A stretch of DNA of 64,000 nucleotides from the NCBI RefSeq assembly GCF_038050375.1, contig NZ_CP150886.1, forward strand, positions 1,777,318 through 1,841,317. The letters run 5' to 3'. How positions within the stretch are numbered: position 1 is the stretch's first letter; each line of letters begins with the position of its first letter. Source of the stretch: Okeanomitos corallinicola TIOX110 (GTDB lineage Bacteria > Cyanobacteriota > Cyanobacteriia > Cyanobacteriales > Nostocaceae). Below are positions 8,579 through 17,457 of the stretch, in pieces. Under the pieces are notes generated by a model, which was not told where the DNA came from, searched no databases, and was given only the letters and a program-made list of their open reading frames with translations. A program made the position numbers and the translations under genes.

Positions 8579-8782
8579 TTAATCAACAACCTTAATTATT
8601 CCTCTTTTGAGAGCATCAAAAACCTGATTAATTTGCATAATGTTTTTTTCGCTCAGACCTTCTTGCCTCATCAGATTAGACATCATGATGTTTTGGTCTT
8701 GGCGTGTAATTCGACGGTTAGCAAATATGCGTTCCAATATAGCTTCTATGTTGCTTGGATCTGGTTTGGCAGTAAGTTGCAT
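8579..8782 (-). CDS. Small conserved-looking cyanobacterial protein
   Basis: A 67-residue, probably all-helical acidic/basic protein with no signal peptide or cysteine. The text (ILERIFANRRITRQDQNIMMSNLMRQEGLS, ending FDALKRGIIKVVD) looks like a compact helical domain of a kind seen in small cyanobacterial proteins. I have a weak impression of similarity to the HetP-type family of heterocyst regulators but cannot support it. It is transcribed alone, leftward, with its ATG at 8782. Codon use matches the neighbours. A protein is likely because start, stop and amphipathic pattern are coherent and no competing frame is convincing. Confidence 0.6.
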   Translation of the reverse strand: MQLTAKPDPSNIEAILERIFANRRITRQDQNIMMSNLMRQEGLSEKNIMQINQVFDALKRGIIKVVD

Positions 8783-8914
8783 ATTTATCCCTCACAGTTA
8801 GTTATATATTTCTGTTGCTAACTAACTGTAAATTATCAAAATTTGATAAAGTTTCCAATCGTAGCTTTACGGAAACTGATATATCAGCATAATTTCTATC
8901 TGAATATTTACTTT

Positions 8915-9018
8915 AAATACAGCAGATTGCAGATCAATCAGGTACAAAATCAAAATTGAAACCTAGACACCAAGCTAGTTTCACTCCTGACTCCTGACTC
9001 CTGAATTCTGCTGTATTT
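8915..9018. repeat. Inverted repeat with internal heptamer array upstream of mtnP
   Basis: AAATACAGCAGA (8915-8926) and its exact complement TCTGCTGTATTT (9007-9018) flank about 80 bp. Inside, next to the right arm, CTCCTGA is repeated three times (8984-9004). The whole is a small MITE-like element lacking coding capacity, 60 bp upstream of mtnP. Confidence 0.5.
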
Positions 9019-9076
9019 TACTTTCATGTTTTCGGTAGAATAACTTAGAAATGCACAAAATACCAAGTTTAATAAA

Positions 9077-9949
9077 ATGGCAGTAGCAGAAATTGGCATT
9101 ATTGGCGGTAGTGGTCTATACAAAATGGAAGCTCTCAAAGAGGTGGAAGAATTAGAGGTCAAAACCCCCTTTGGCTCACCATCTGACGCTATTATTTTAG
9201 GAAATTTAGATGGCATAAAAGTAGCTTTTTTAGCGCGTCATGGTCGTAATCATACGATGCTACCTTCTGAGTTACCATTCCGTGCCAATATTTACGCCAT
9301 GAAGCAATTAGGTGTAAAATATTTGATTTCTGCCAGTGCAGTTGGTTCTTTACAAGCAGAGGTAAAACCCTTGGATATGGTAGTTCCTGATCAATTTATT
9401 GATAGAACCAAAAACCGGATTTCTACATTTTTTGGGGAGGGAATTGTTGCCCATATAGCTTTTGGTGATCCCATTTGCCAAAATTTAGCAGCAGTTTTGA
9501 CAGATGTTATTGCAGACTTAAATTTATCAGATGTAACTCTCCACCGTGATGGTACTTATGTTTGCATGGAAGGGCCAGCTTTTTCTACCAAAGCTGAATC
9601 AAATCTTTACAGAAGTTGGGGCGCTAAAATCATCGGCATGACCAATTTACCAGAAGCAAAGTTAGCTAGAGAAGCAGAAATCGCCTATGCAACTTTAGCA
9701 TTAGTAACGGATTATGATTGCTGGCATCCTGACCATGATAGTGTGACTGTAGAAATGGTGATTGGCAATTTACAACGCAATGGGGTAAACGCTCAAAAAG
9801 TAATTCAAGAAACGGTGAAGAGATTAAGTAAAAATCCTCCCAGCAGTGATGCCCATTCCGCTCTACAGTACGCAATTTTAACGAATTTGGCAAATGCACC
9901 GGCAGCAACCAAGGAGAAATTACGGTTATTGTTGGAGAAATATTTGTAA
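9077..9949 (+). CDS. mtnP: S-methyl-5'-thioadenosine phosphorylase
   Basis: A 290-residue trimeric-type purine nucleoside phosphorylase that splits methylthioadenosine to adenine and methylthioribose-1-phosphate in methionine salvage. Visible marks are the N-terminal phosphate loop [10 protein letters not shown], the RHGRNH motif around residue 55, and [13 protein letters not shown] followed by [16 protein letters not shown], which suits MTA phosphorylase (Ser/Thr and Asn in the base pocket) rather than plain PNP. The length is normal. It is monocistronic, lying between an inverted-repeat element and the convergent orthocaspase-like gene. Fairly sure of the MTA assignment; 6-oxopurine specificity is the alternative. 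Confidence 0.92.
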   Translation: MAVAEIGIIGGSGLYKMEALKEVEELEVKTPFGSPSDAIILGNLDGIKVAFLARHGRNHTMLPSELPFRANIYAMKQLGVKYLISASAVGSLQAEVKPLDMVVPDQFIDRTKNRISTFFGEGIVAHIAFGDPICQNLAAVLTDVIADLNLSDVTLHRDGTYVCMEGPAFSTKAESNLYRSWGAKIIGMTNLPEAKLAREAEIAYATLALVTDYDCWHPDHDSVTVEMVIGNLQRNGVNAQKVIQETVKRLSKNPPSSDAHSALQYAILTNLANAPAATKEKLRLLLEKYL

Positions 9950-10039
9950 AATTTTTGTAAAGTAGGAGTCAGGGGTGATGGGGTGATGGAGAGGTAGGAG
10001 AAGAAAAGATTGTTACCAATTACCAATCACCCAATACCC

Positions 10040-12181
10040 TTAAACTACCTGGAAACTAAAATTTAGACTTGCCCAATTATTCACATCTAATACATAGGAT
10101 TCGTTAGTAGTTCCATTTGTATCTACTTTCACTTTACTCGCATTATGTAAGTCTTGTAGTAAAGCTTGGGCAACTTCTAAATCATTAACTAAAGGACTAA
10201 TGGGCTGTTGATCAGCGGTGGGATACTTAACACTTCGCAAAGCTGTCAAGGTTTGAGTAAAAGGGGCTGCGGAAATAATTAGTTGATGTTCAGCAAAAAA
10301 TGCCCTTGTTGACAACAACCAACCAAAAGTATTGTCATTTTCCGGGAATTTTAAAGTTTGTCCTGGAGTAATGACAACTTCTTCTAAACGGGGTTTGCTG
10401 TTGGGGTTATCCTCTTCTGAAGGAATTTGCCAAGGATAAAATGCTACGGCACTTCTATTATTATTTAATCCTACCAGCATTAAATAGATGGGGCGATCGC
10501 TCAAGTTTTCTACCCGGTACTGCATCCTACTACCGACAGGAACGGTGGGAACAGATGTTCCTGGGGTAGCAATTACTTTGTTAGCTATAGTTTCCCCACT
10601 CACACTACCCTTTGTTTGGCGCTGCATGACTAGACGGGATGAAATTTTATTAACTATCTCCAAACTAGCTTTTACAGCCAAGCGAGAAGAACCTTCATTT
10701 TCTGTCAGTCGCCATAACTTTGCTGCTAACAGTGTGGAAAACTTAGGCGTTAATCTTTGCACTGCAACTTTCACCGCTTCTCCCACTTCACCAGCAGTAT
10801 TCAATATTGGTTCGCCACCAATTGAAAAAATACTATAGCGGCTAGGTGTGCTTTGGAGTTTACCAAAAATATAATCAGCACCCTGTTCTGGGGCAGCGAT
10901 ATTTACCTTTCTGGTAATAGCAGCAAAGGCGCTGGTAGCGTCTACACGCTCAATTCTTTCTAGTCCTCCACCTAAAGCAACTGTTAAATTAATATTTCGT
11001 GGCAGAACTCGGACATTTTCTTGTACCAGTTGCCCAATTTGCAGAGGTTGGTTAGGGTTTTGGTTTAATATTTGGGCTTTTGCTCTTAAACCAGTCCGTG
11101 ACTTAACAATTAACTGTTCTCCACTTAGTGTAGTCAGTCTTGAACCTACACCATAATATTGGCAAACGTGGGGGGGTAGTCCTCCTAACCATAACTGGGC
11201 TGTTTTACTTTCCTCGTCCTTAGCTCTAATTACTGCTTGAGCATGACTACGTTCTAGGGGAAAAATATCAGTTACTAAACTACTTTGGGGATTTTTCTTT
11301 TCTGTTAATAATCCTGGTTGCTGCTCACCACCCAGTTTGTACATGGAACTACTAACGTGGGAAAATAAAACTTGGATGGTTGTTGCTGGTGTAGTTTCCC
11401 ATAGATATTGAGTTAAGGCATAGGTAAACAAACCTGCTGTGAAACCAGAGAATAACATTTCCCCCGCTGGTTGTTCTGGGTTGGAAGTTGCTTTTAACAC
11501 CATTAAATTTGAATTATTAATGGCTGTGTTTTCGGTTTGGAGGTTGTTCAGAAACTCCAATTCTTTAACTGTTAATTTTGCCGTCAGTGATTCCGGACGA
11601 GAACGAAATCGCAAACCTGATGGCTGTGGTGTTGTTCTAACATTGTAACTTGTATCTAAAACCGCTGCTACTTTTGCCGTGGGCAGCGATCGCAATAATT
11701 GTAAAAGAGTTTCTTCTAATAAATAGTTGACAACTATACCATTGTATGTATCTTTATCAACGGGAATCAAGGCATTTTCTACAGTCTCTGGTAAATTTCC
11801 CGTTTTCACACGAGTGCCGTAGCCGCTAAAGTGGAAAATTACCACATCATCGGCTTTTGCTTGTTTACCCAAATGATCTAAAATAGCAGCCTCAATAAAT
11901 TCTCGACTGGCTTGTTCGTCTGTGAGGGTGAGAATGTCTGAATTTGCAAAGCCAAAGCGGTTTATTAACAGTTCTGTTTGCAATTCCACATCTGTTAAGC
12001 AACCGCTTAAACCAGAGCTTTGTGGATATTCATTAATACCCACCAACAAAGCCAATTTGCGAGAGTTAGGTGTTGCTAAAGCTTGGTGGTAGCGGTTTCC
12101 CAAAGTTAACCACTCAGCTTGAGTTAAACCCAACAATGCCAGTATCGAGCCAATTCGTTCTAAAAACGCACGCCGTTTCAT
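10040..12181 (-). CDS. Exported orthocaspase-like protein with substituted catalytic dyad, DUF4384 C-terminus
   Basis: A 713-residue caspase-fold (peptidase C14) protein. It starts with a twin-arginine-like signal (KRRAFLERIG, then a hydrophobic segment to about residue 36, ALA). The p20-like domain is clear: LALLVGINEYP at 43-53 and FHFSGYG with the catalytic His117. At the nucleophile site the text is LDTSYN, so Ser178 stands where the Cys of DxCHS should be, and Tyr follows. Proteolysis is therefore doubtful. The C-terminal third (YLMLVGLNNNRSAVAFYPWQ, then LEEVVITPGQTLKFPE) fits DUF4384, often joined to such proteins. It is monocistronic. Likely an exported non-enzymatic or altered-specificity caspase homolog; the function is unknown. 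Confidence 0.88.
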   Translation of the reverse strand: MKRRAFLERIGSILALLGLTQAEWLTLGNRYHQALATPNSRKLALLVGINEYPQSSGLSGCLTDVELQTELLINRFGFANSDILTLTDEQASREFIEAAILDHLGKQAKADDVVIFHFSGYGTRVKTGNLPETVENALIPVDKDTYNGIVVNYLLEETLLQLLRSLPTAKVAAVLDTSYNVRTTPQPSGLRFRSRPESLTAKLTVKELEFLNNLQTENTAINNSNLMVLKATSNPEQPAGEMLFSGFTAGLFTYALTQYLWETTPATTIQVLFSHVSSSMYKLGGEQQPGLLTEKKNPQSSLVTDIFPLERSHAQAVIRAKDEESKTAQLWLGGLPPHVCQYYGVGSRLTTLSGEQLIVKSRTGLRAKAQILNQNPNQPLQIGQLVQENVRVLPRNINLTVALGGGLERIERVDATSAFAAITRKVNIAAPEQGADYIFGKLQSTPSRYSIFSIGGEPILNTAGEVGEAVKVAVQRLTPKFSTLLAAKLWRLTENEGSSRLAVKASLEIVNKISSRLVMQRQTKGSVSGETIANKVIATPGTSVPTVPVGSRMQYRVENLSDRPIYLMLVGLNNNRSAVAFYPWQIPSEEDNPNSKPRLEEVVITPGQTLKFPENDNTFGWLLSTRAFFAEHQLIISAAPFTQTLTALRSVKYPTADQQPISPLVNDLEVAQALLQDLHNASKVKVDTNGTTNESYVLDVNNWASLNFSFQVV

Positions 12182-12281
12182 AGTTAGCTATCAGCCATCA
12201 GTCCATTAGCTTACAGCTTAAAGGGCTGAGGGCTGGAGAGTAAAGTTTGAAATTACACTTTTTGCTAGTTTTTTAACTGCT

Positions 12282-13463
12282 TTAAACTGAAGTTGGTTGA
12301 GGGATGGACATTGCCCTGGCTAATTCTGCCGCTACTTCAGGACGAGAAAATTCTGGTGGTGGTAATTCTCCACGACGTAACATTTCTCTAACTTTTGTTC
12401 CTGAGAGGTGAACCCGTTCCTCTGGTTTGCTAGGACTGGTTTTAGTTGTGGCCATTTGTTTGGTGCGTGTGCAATAAAACGCGTGTTCAAATTTCATTGG
12501 CACAATGCCCATTTCTCCTGGCTCAAATTCATCAAAGATATATTGAGCGTCATAAGTACCGTAGTAGTCACCTACACCAGCGTGATCTCTACCGACGATA
12601 AAATGAGTACAGCCGTAGTTTTTACGCACTAAAGCATGGAAAATGGCTTCTCTGGGACCTGCGTAACGCATGGCTGCTGGGTTAATGGCCAAAATTATCC
12701 TATCTAAAGGATAGTAGTGTTCCATGAGTATTTCATAGCAACGCATTCTTACATCTGCGGGGATATCGTCTTGTTTGGTTGCCCCTACTAATGGGTGTAA
12801 AAATAGACCATCAACTGTTTCCAAGGCGCACTTTTGAATATATTCGTGGGCGCGGTGGATGGGGTTACGGGTTTGGAAACCAACTATTGTTTTCCAGCCT
12901 TTTTCTCTAAACATTTGTCGGGAGGCGGCGGGATCTATTTGGTATTTGGGAAACTGGGGATGGGAATCACGTTGTAGTAACCAAATATCCCCAGCCAAAT
13001 TCACAGAACCCTGATTGTATACTACCTGTACTCCAGGGTGTTTGGCTTCGTCTGTGCGATATACATTGATAGCTTCGCGTTTTTTATCGTAGGTGTATTT
13101 TTCGCTCAGTTCTAAAACCCCAATAAATTCTCCTTTGGGGTTATCCAAACGGACTAAACTACCTATTTCTAAGGGTGCGGCGATTTCTTCTGTGACAGAT
13201 AGGGTAATGGGGATTGACCAGACAGTGCCGTTAGCCAGTCGCATTTCTACTACCACACGATCATAGTCTGCTTGGTTCATGAAACCAGTCAGGGGGCTAA
13301 AACCACCAATGGCAATCATTTCTAAGTCGGAAACGGCTCGCTCATCCAGTGTGACACATGGCAGATATTCGGCTTTGGAAAGAAATAATTCTTTTTGTGC
13401 TGATGAAGCAATTCGGTTAATTAACTCTCCGCCGTGGGGGGCGATGGCATCTTGGTAACTCAA
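12282..13463 (-). CDS. sat: Sulfate adenylyltransferase (ATP sulfurylase)
   Basis: A 393-residue enzyme that activates sulfate with ATP to adenylyl sulfate, the first step of assimilatory sulfate reduction. The active-site motif [12 protein letters not shown] is present near residue 200 and [12 protein letters not shown] near residue 290, both typical of the single-chain Sat/Met3 class. There is no C-terminal APS kinase domain, so the length fits the stand-alone form. The ATG follows a 226-bp spacer shared with the divergent TerB-like gene. The gene is not in an operon with the cysK at 4.4 kb although both serve cysteine synthesis. Confidence 0.95.
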   Translation of the reverse strand: MSYQDAIAPHGGELINRIASSAQKELFLSKAEYLPCVTLDERAVSDLEMIAIGGFSPLTGFMNQADYDRVVVEMRLANGTVWSIPITLSVTEEIAAPLEIGSLVRLDNPKGEFIGVLELSEKYTYDKKREAINVYRTDEAKHPGVQVVYNQGSVNLAGDIWLLQRDSHPQFPKYQIDPAASRQMFREKGWKTIVGFQTRNPIHRAHEYIQKCALETVDGLFLHPLVGATKQDDIPADVRMRCYEILMEHYYPLDRIILAINPAAMRYAGPREAIFHALVRKNYGCTHFIVGRDHAGVGDYYGTYDAQYIFDEFEPGEMGIVPMKFEHAFYCTRTKQMATTKTSPSKPEERVHLSGTKVREMLRRGELPPPEFSRPEVAAELARAMSIPQPTSV

Positions 13464-13689
13464 CGTGATTCCTTCCGTATTTTATAAATATTGTTGCAAA
13501 CTATGTACTAAGTTATCAAATTGTCGGTACTTTGTGCTACGGATTTTTAAAAAATTTTGCTAATTGCCGGTCGGAATTGGGGTGATGGGGTACAAAACTT
13601 TAAATACTGTAATTTATCGCACATCCTGATTGGTAGCTGTTAAATTGATAAACAGGCTCATACATTCATATTTGTAAGGAACAAAAAGC

Positions 13690-14136
13690 ATGGGTTTGTT
13701 TGATAGAATTGCGGGTAGTCGTAAAAAGGCTTCGACTACACTCGGACCGGCGGAAGCGTTTGCAGCTATAGCCTTAATTGCGGTTGCGTCTGATGGTTAT
13801 ATTAGCGATACGGAAGCGCAAGCACTGAGTACAATTTTGGGCAGGATGCAATTATTCAGAAGCTATCCTGGCGATGTGATGCGGAAGATGTTTGATAAAC
13901 TTTTGAGTATTATGCAGCGGGAAGGTTTGGATGCTTTGTTTAATGCTGCGACTACTGCTTTACCCCATGATCTCACAGAAACGGCTTTTGCTGTGGCTAC
14001 GGATATTGTTTTAGCTGATGGGGAAGTGACGGAAGAGGAAGAAAAACTTTTAAATGATTTGTGTCGGGTTTTGGAAGTTCCCGAAGAAACGGCGATTAAA
14101 ATTATTGATGTGATGTTGATTAAAAATAAGGGATAA
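13690..14136 (+). CDS. TerB-family (tellurite resistance-like) protein
   Basis: A 148-residue all-helical protein of the TerB/DjlA-N type. The pattern AFAAIALIAVASDGYISDTEA, then AFAVATDIVLADGEVTEEEEKLL, is the usual duplicated acidic helix-loop-helix, with Asp/Glu residues that can bind divalent metal. Family members sit in stress or membrane-associated complexes; tellurite resistance itself is rarely the real role. A ribosome site TAAGGA precedes the ATG by about 10 bases. It is a single gene, divergent from sat and followed by heptamer repeats. Function is assigned at domain level only. Confidence 0.85.
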   Translation: MGLFDRIAGSRKKASTTLGPAEAFAAIALIAVASDGYISDTEAQALSTILGRMQLFRSYPGDVMRKMFDKLLSIMQREGLDALFNAATTALPHDLTETAFAVATDIVLADGEVTEEEEKLLNDLCRVLEVPEETAIKIIDVMLIKNKG

Positions 14137-14550
14137 TAATTCGTAATTCGTAATTCGTAATTAAGAGGGTTTAATAATTCATTAATTGGGATTATGAATT
14201 ATGAATTATCAATATTTTTTGTTTCACGTATAAACACATAAAGATTTAAACAGGGGAACCTAGAATGTAAGATAAAAAAATTATACTTGCTGTAAGTTGT
14301 TGGACATTTAATCTTTAAACTTGTATAATAAAGGGGAGTGTATTAACTTCCCAACAATACTTTCATGTAGTTACTCTATTCAGATTTGATGTGTTTATAA
14401 TTTATTTGCCTGAACTGTTGTTTTAATCAATATTATATAGTACAATAGTATTTCAATACTATAAATATTACTCGCTCGAAGGAAGAAATGTAAGATACTT
14501 TTTATTACTAAGAAGAGTTGTTGGAATTATCAAAATGGCAGGAAAAAAAT
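14137..14550. other. Repeat-rich spacer before the Panacea gene pair
   Basis: This 414-bp AT-rich spacer has no convincing gene. It starts with TAATTCG repeated almost four times (14137-14162), then ATTATGA about 2.7 times (14191-14209). Near the right end is an 18-bp palindrome (14445-14462). The remainder holds TATAAT-like stretches but no feature I can support further. Confidence 0.6.
14445..14462. promoter_or_regulatory. Candidate operator palindrome upstream of Panacea pair
   Basis: ATAGTATT-TC-AATACTAT has two perfect 8-bp arms, 88 bases before the ATG of the Panacea-domain gene. Toxin-antitoxin operons are usually autoregulated from such palindromes near the promoter. A role is inferred from position; the symmetry is directly visible. 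Confidence 0.4.
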
Positions 14551-14994
14551 ATGCTTAATTGTCATGATGTTGCAAAGTATTTTCTATCTCGAGCAGATGA
14601 AGATGCTGGGGATTTAATTTCTAATCTGAAACTACAGAAATTACTGTACTACGCACAAGGTTTTCATTTAGCACTGTATAACGAACCTTTGTTTCCTGAG
14701 CTTGTTGAAGCTTGGATTCATGGGCCAGTTGTACCGGAAGTTTATCATGAATATAAAAACTTCGGTTCTAATGCAATTCCCATTCCTGAAGATATTGATT
14801 TTTCGATATACGATGAAAAAACTGTTGATTTACTAGATGAAGTTTATAGCGTATATGGTCAATTTTCAGCTTGGAAATTGCGGAATATGACCCATAATGA
14901 AGAACCTTGGAAAGACACAGATGTAAGTGGTGTTATTACTCATGAATGTCTGAAAAAATATTTTAAAACTCAGCTTTTAGATGAAGATGAGTAA
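14551..14994 (+). CDS. Panacea (DUF4065/SocA-like) domain protein, candidate antitoxin
   Basis: A 147-residue protein that fits the Panacea domain: DVAKYFLSRADEDAGDLISN, LKLQKLLYYAQGFHLALYNEPLF, then EAWIHGPVVPEVYHEY. This domain is known from the SocA proteolytic adaptor and as a promiscuous antitoxin that neutralises unrelated toxins encoded next door. Start ATG 14551 is preferred to TTG 14518 because AGG lies about 8 bases before it and the domain begins there. The following small gene overlaps its end by 8-14 bases, the layout expected for an antitoxin-toxin pair. No extra DNA-binding domain is seen, so any autoregulation would need the Panacea fold itself or another factor. Confidence 0.85.
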   Translation: MLNCHDVAKYFLSRADEDAGDLISNLKLQKLLYYAQGFHLALYNEPLFPELVEAWIHGPVVPEVYHEYKNFGSNAIPIPEDIDFSIYDEKTVDLLDEVYSVYGQFSAWKLRNMTHNEEPWKDTDVSGVITHECLKKYFKTQLLDEDE

Positions 14995-15406
14995 GAAAAA
15001 AATTAAACAACCCCAAAAAGATAGGGGTAATAAGCTAACAACTCCAAATGATCAACGAGAAATTTCTCCAGAAAAAGCTCCACCTGTATTTTCTCTACGT
15101 TACCTAGAGGGCGAATATTGTTTAACTAAGTGTAAGCAAGATGATCAGGTTGCATTTGCTTTAAAATTGCATAGACTGAGTAAATTAACATGGAATGAAA
15201 TACACTCACAAGGTAGACACAAACTGGGTTATGAGAAAATTTCTAGGAATGCTATCAAAGCACCAATTCCCAAGTTAATTACAGAAGATGTAAATTTTAT
15301 TGCTTTTCGCTTTTCTGGGATGAAACCAATGGTAGGCTATAGAGATGGTGCTATATTTTATGTTATTTGGTTAGATAGAAATTGTACTCTTTACGATCAT
15401 GGTTAA
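14981..15406 (+). CDS. Unknown protein coupled to Panacea gene, candidate toxin
   Basis: A 141-residue protein of no family I can name with confidence. A basic, disordered-looking N-terminus (about 1-35) leads into a compact alpha/beta domain with KLHRLSKLTWNEIHSQGRHKLGYEKI and a beta-rich end FRFSGMKPMVGYRDGAIFYVIWLDRN, closing with YDHG. The final strands (GYRDG...FYVIWLD) look somewhat like small RelE-type or nucleic-acid-processing toxins, but this is only an impression. ATG 14981 and ATG 14987 both overlap the end of the Panacea gene, showing translational coupling. The toxin role comes purely from that context. Confidence 0.65.
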   Translation: MKMSKKKIKQPQKDRGNKLTTPNDQREISPEKAPPVFSLRYLEGEYCLTKCKQDDQVAFALKLHRLSKLTWNEIHSQGRHKLGYEKISRNAIKAPIPKLITEDVNFIAFRFSGMKPMVGYRDGAIFYVIWLDRNCTLYDHG

Positions 15407-15442
15407 TTGCTGTTTGTAGATAGTAAATTTTCTATATAACAA

Positions 15443-16045
15443 TTACACTATAAATACTTGCTTTGCTGTTAATTGCAAGTGAGGGAACATGGAAGACACG
15501 AGTTTTTTATTATTTTGAAACAATTGCTTTTGATATTCATCCCCCACAAGCTTACAAATTGTAATAGTTGGCTGTTTAGGTCTACCAATATATTCTCTCC
15601 CACCGATGCCTAAATAATCTATAATCCAATATTCCGGTACACCTAATAAAGCATAATCTTCTATTTTACGAGCGTAGTCATTTTGCCAATTTGTACTCAC
15701 AACTTCTGCAATTAGTTTAATGGATTTTCCTAACGTAATTACAGGTTCTTGTTGCCATAATGGTTCATTAATTAGTTGTGTGTGGTCTAACACAATAACA
15801 TCGGGACGAAATGCTGTTTCTGTTCCCAATAGTTTGATTAAACAGCGATGGGGAATAAAATATGGTAAGTCCTGACGATCAATTTCTACATTCAGTTTTC
15901 TCCCAATTAAAGATGATACTTGTTCATGGGGTCCTGTTGGTTCCATTTTGATTAATTCCCCATCAATGAGTTCATAATTGTCGCTGTCACCGTACTGAGT
16001 AATAAATTCATTGACTGTGATCAGTTTTGGGGGTGATTGTACCAT
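15443..16045 (-). CDS. Uma2 family (DUF820) PD-(D/E)XK nuclease-like protein
   Basis: A 200-residue member of the large Uma2/DUF820 group that is expanded in cyanobacteria. The restriction-endonuclease-like core is visible: GELIKMEPTGPHEQ near the start, AFRPDVIVLD (Asp), LIAEVVSTNWQNDYARKIEDYALLGVPEYWIIDY (Glu then Lys at the usual spacing). The catalytic acids thus appear intact. Targets and function of the family are not established; it is often near mobile or defence genes. Convergent with the Panacea pair and 40 bp upstream of mnmA's stop on the same strand, so possibly read from its own promoter. Confidence 0.88.
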   Translation of the reverse strand: MVQSPPKLITVNEFITQYGDSDNYELIDGELIKMEPTGPHEQVSSLIGRKLNVEIDRQDLPYFIPHRCLIKLLGTETAFRPDVIVLDHTQLINEPLWQQEPVITLGKSIKLIAEVVSTNWQNDYARKIEDYALLGVPEYWIIDYLGIGGREYIGRPKQPTITICKLVGDEYQKQLFQNNKKLVSSMFPHLQLTAKQVFIV

Positions 16046-16085
16046 GATTATTTTTCCTCACGATTAGGTAAATCTTGGGAATTAA

Positions 16086-17138
16086 CTAAAACTGCTCAAT
16101 AATTCCCCCACCTAATACCTTATCCCCTTGATACCAAACCGCTGCTTGTCCTGGGGTAATACTGAATTGGGGTTCCTCAAAAACTAACCGCACACGGTCG
16201 CTTTCCAAAGGTATCACCGTCACAGGTACAGGTTTTGAACGATAGCGAATTTGCACCTCTGCACGAATGGGAGTTGCAGGTTCAGCAATAGAAACCCAAT
16301 TAACTCTATTGACTGTACATTCTGATTCTGTTCCTTTGGTGCGATCGCCTACAACTACTTTATTATTAACTGCATCCAATTCAATTACATACAAAGGTTC
16401 AGCGGCCGCAATTCCTAAACCTTTTCTCTGACCAATGGTGTAATGATGGACACCATCATGTTGACCCAAAACCTTACCAGTGGTATCCACAATATCACCG
16501 GGTTTGGGTGCTAAATATTTATCTAAAAATGCCCGCATCGAACCGTTACTTTCAACTAAGCATAAATCTTGACTTTCTGGTTTATCTGCGGTGGTTAGAC
16601 CGTATTCTGTAGCTATTCTGCGAGTATCACTTTTATTTAATTCTCCCAGGGGAAAAATTGAAGAACCTAGTATATCTTGAGACAAATCATATAAAAAGTA
16701 AGATTGATCTTTGTTACGGTCAACGGCGCGTAATAATTGATAACGTCCGCTGGTTTCATCGTAAGTAATTCTGGCGTAATGACCGGTAGCAATGCGATCG
16801 CTACCTAATGTTTCCCGTGCATATTCCACCATTGGCGCAAACTTCACAGTTTTGTTACATTGGGAACAAGGTAATGGCGTAATTCCCACACTATAACCAG
16901 AGACTAAATAATCAACAATATTGGCTTGAAAGACATCCCGCATATCCACAACTTCATGGGGAACGCCTAATTGTTCACATATACTTGCTGCGTCAATCAT
17001 TCCTTCAGAGCAGCATTGACCCTTACCTTTCATTAACCAAAGGGTCAAACCTATGACATCATAGCCCTGATTGTGTAAAATAGCGGCAGCTACAGAACTG
17101 TCAACGCCACCAGAAAGACCAACAACAACTTTTTTCAT
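16086..17138 (-). CDS. mnmA: tRNA-specific 2-thiouridylase MnmA
   Basis: A 350-residue cytosolic enzyme that thiolates uridine 34 of tRNA for Lys, Glu and Gln. The ATP-pyrophosphatase loop is [14 protein letters not shown] at the N-terminus. Two catalytic-type cysteines lie in [12 protein letters not shown] and SQDLCLVE. The motif [12 protein letters not shown] and the C-terminal beta-barrel ([19 protein letters not shown]) are standard. Length is slightly short but complete for the cyanobacterial family. It stands alone with a 319-bp spacer upstream. Confidence 0.95.
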   Translation of the reverse strand: MKKVVVGLSGGVDSSVAAAILHNQGYDVIGLTLWLMKGKGQCCSEGMIDAASICEQLGVPHEVVDMRDVFQANIVDYLVSGYSVGITPLPCSQCNKTVKFAPMVEYARETLGSDRIATGHYARITYDETSGRYQLLRAVDRNKDQSYFLYDLSQDILGSSIFPLGELNKSDTRRIATEYGLTTADKPESQDLCLVESNGSMRAFLDKYLAPKPGDIVDTTGKVLGQHDGVHHYTIGQRKGLGIAAAEPLYVIELDAVNNKVVVGDRTKGTESECTVNRVNWVSIAEPATPIRAEVQIRYRSKPVPVTVIPLESDRVRLVFEEPQFSITPGQAAVWYQGDKVLGGGIIEQF

Positions 17139-17457
17139 AATTCACACTTGTAAAAGTGCTTGCTACTGATTTTTTTAGTAAAGGCTTTTGATTTCAGTAC
17201 AAAGCAAAATACTTTCCAATTGTAGCACAAGTGCGATATGCGTTAAGCTTGACTCAAGTCTCATTAAATTTTCTGCTATTTGGGGTTTCACCCATCTCCG
17301 TAATTTTCCCTTAGCTGATTACAATGAAAATACGGCATGACTAAATTCACAAGTCAAAATTCAAAATACTTGTAAATCATGCTTTTCAAGTATTTTAAAT
17401 GTTTATTAATGCCGTGTTGTCCTAAAAGAAGACTTGCATAACACTGAGTTAAAAAAT
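17139..17457. other. Non-coding spacer between mnmA and the SPOR-like gene
   Basis: This spacer of 319 bp carries no gene. A small hairpin CACTT-GTAA-AAGTG lies at 17145-17158 next to the mnmA start, and a short inverted pair ACGGCAT (17332-17338) / ATGCCGT (17409-17415) brackets an AT-rich stretch likely to hold the promoter of the rightward gene. Nothing else was found. Confidence 0.5.

Noticed and set aside
8950-9216. Leftward open frame of 88 codons over the mtnP start
   Set aside because: It overlaps a clear MtnP reading frame and a repeat element; the translation is low in complexity and has no domain.
9666-10026. Two leftward open frames inside and after mtnP
   Set aside because: Both are antisense to the conserved C-terminal part of MtnP and have no recognisable features.
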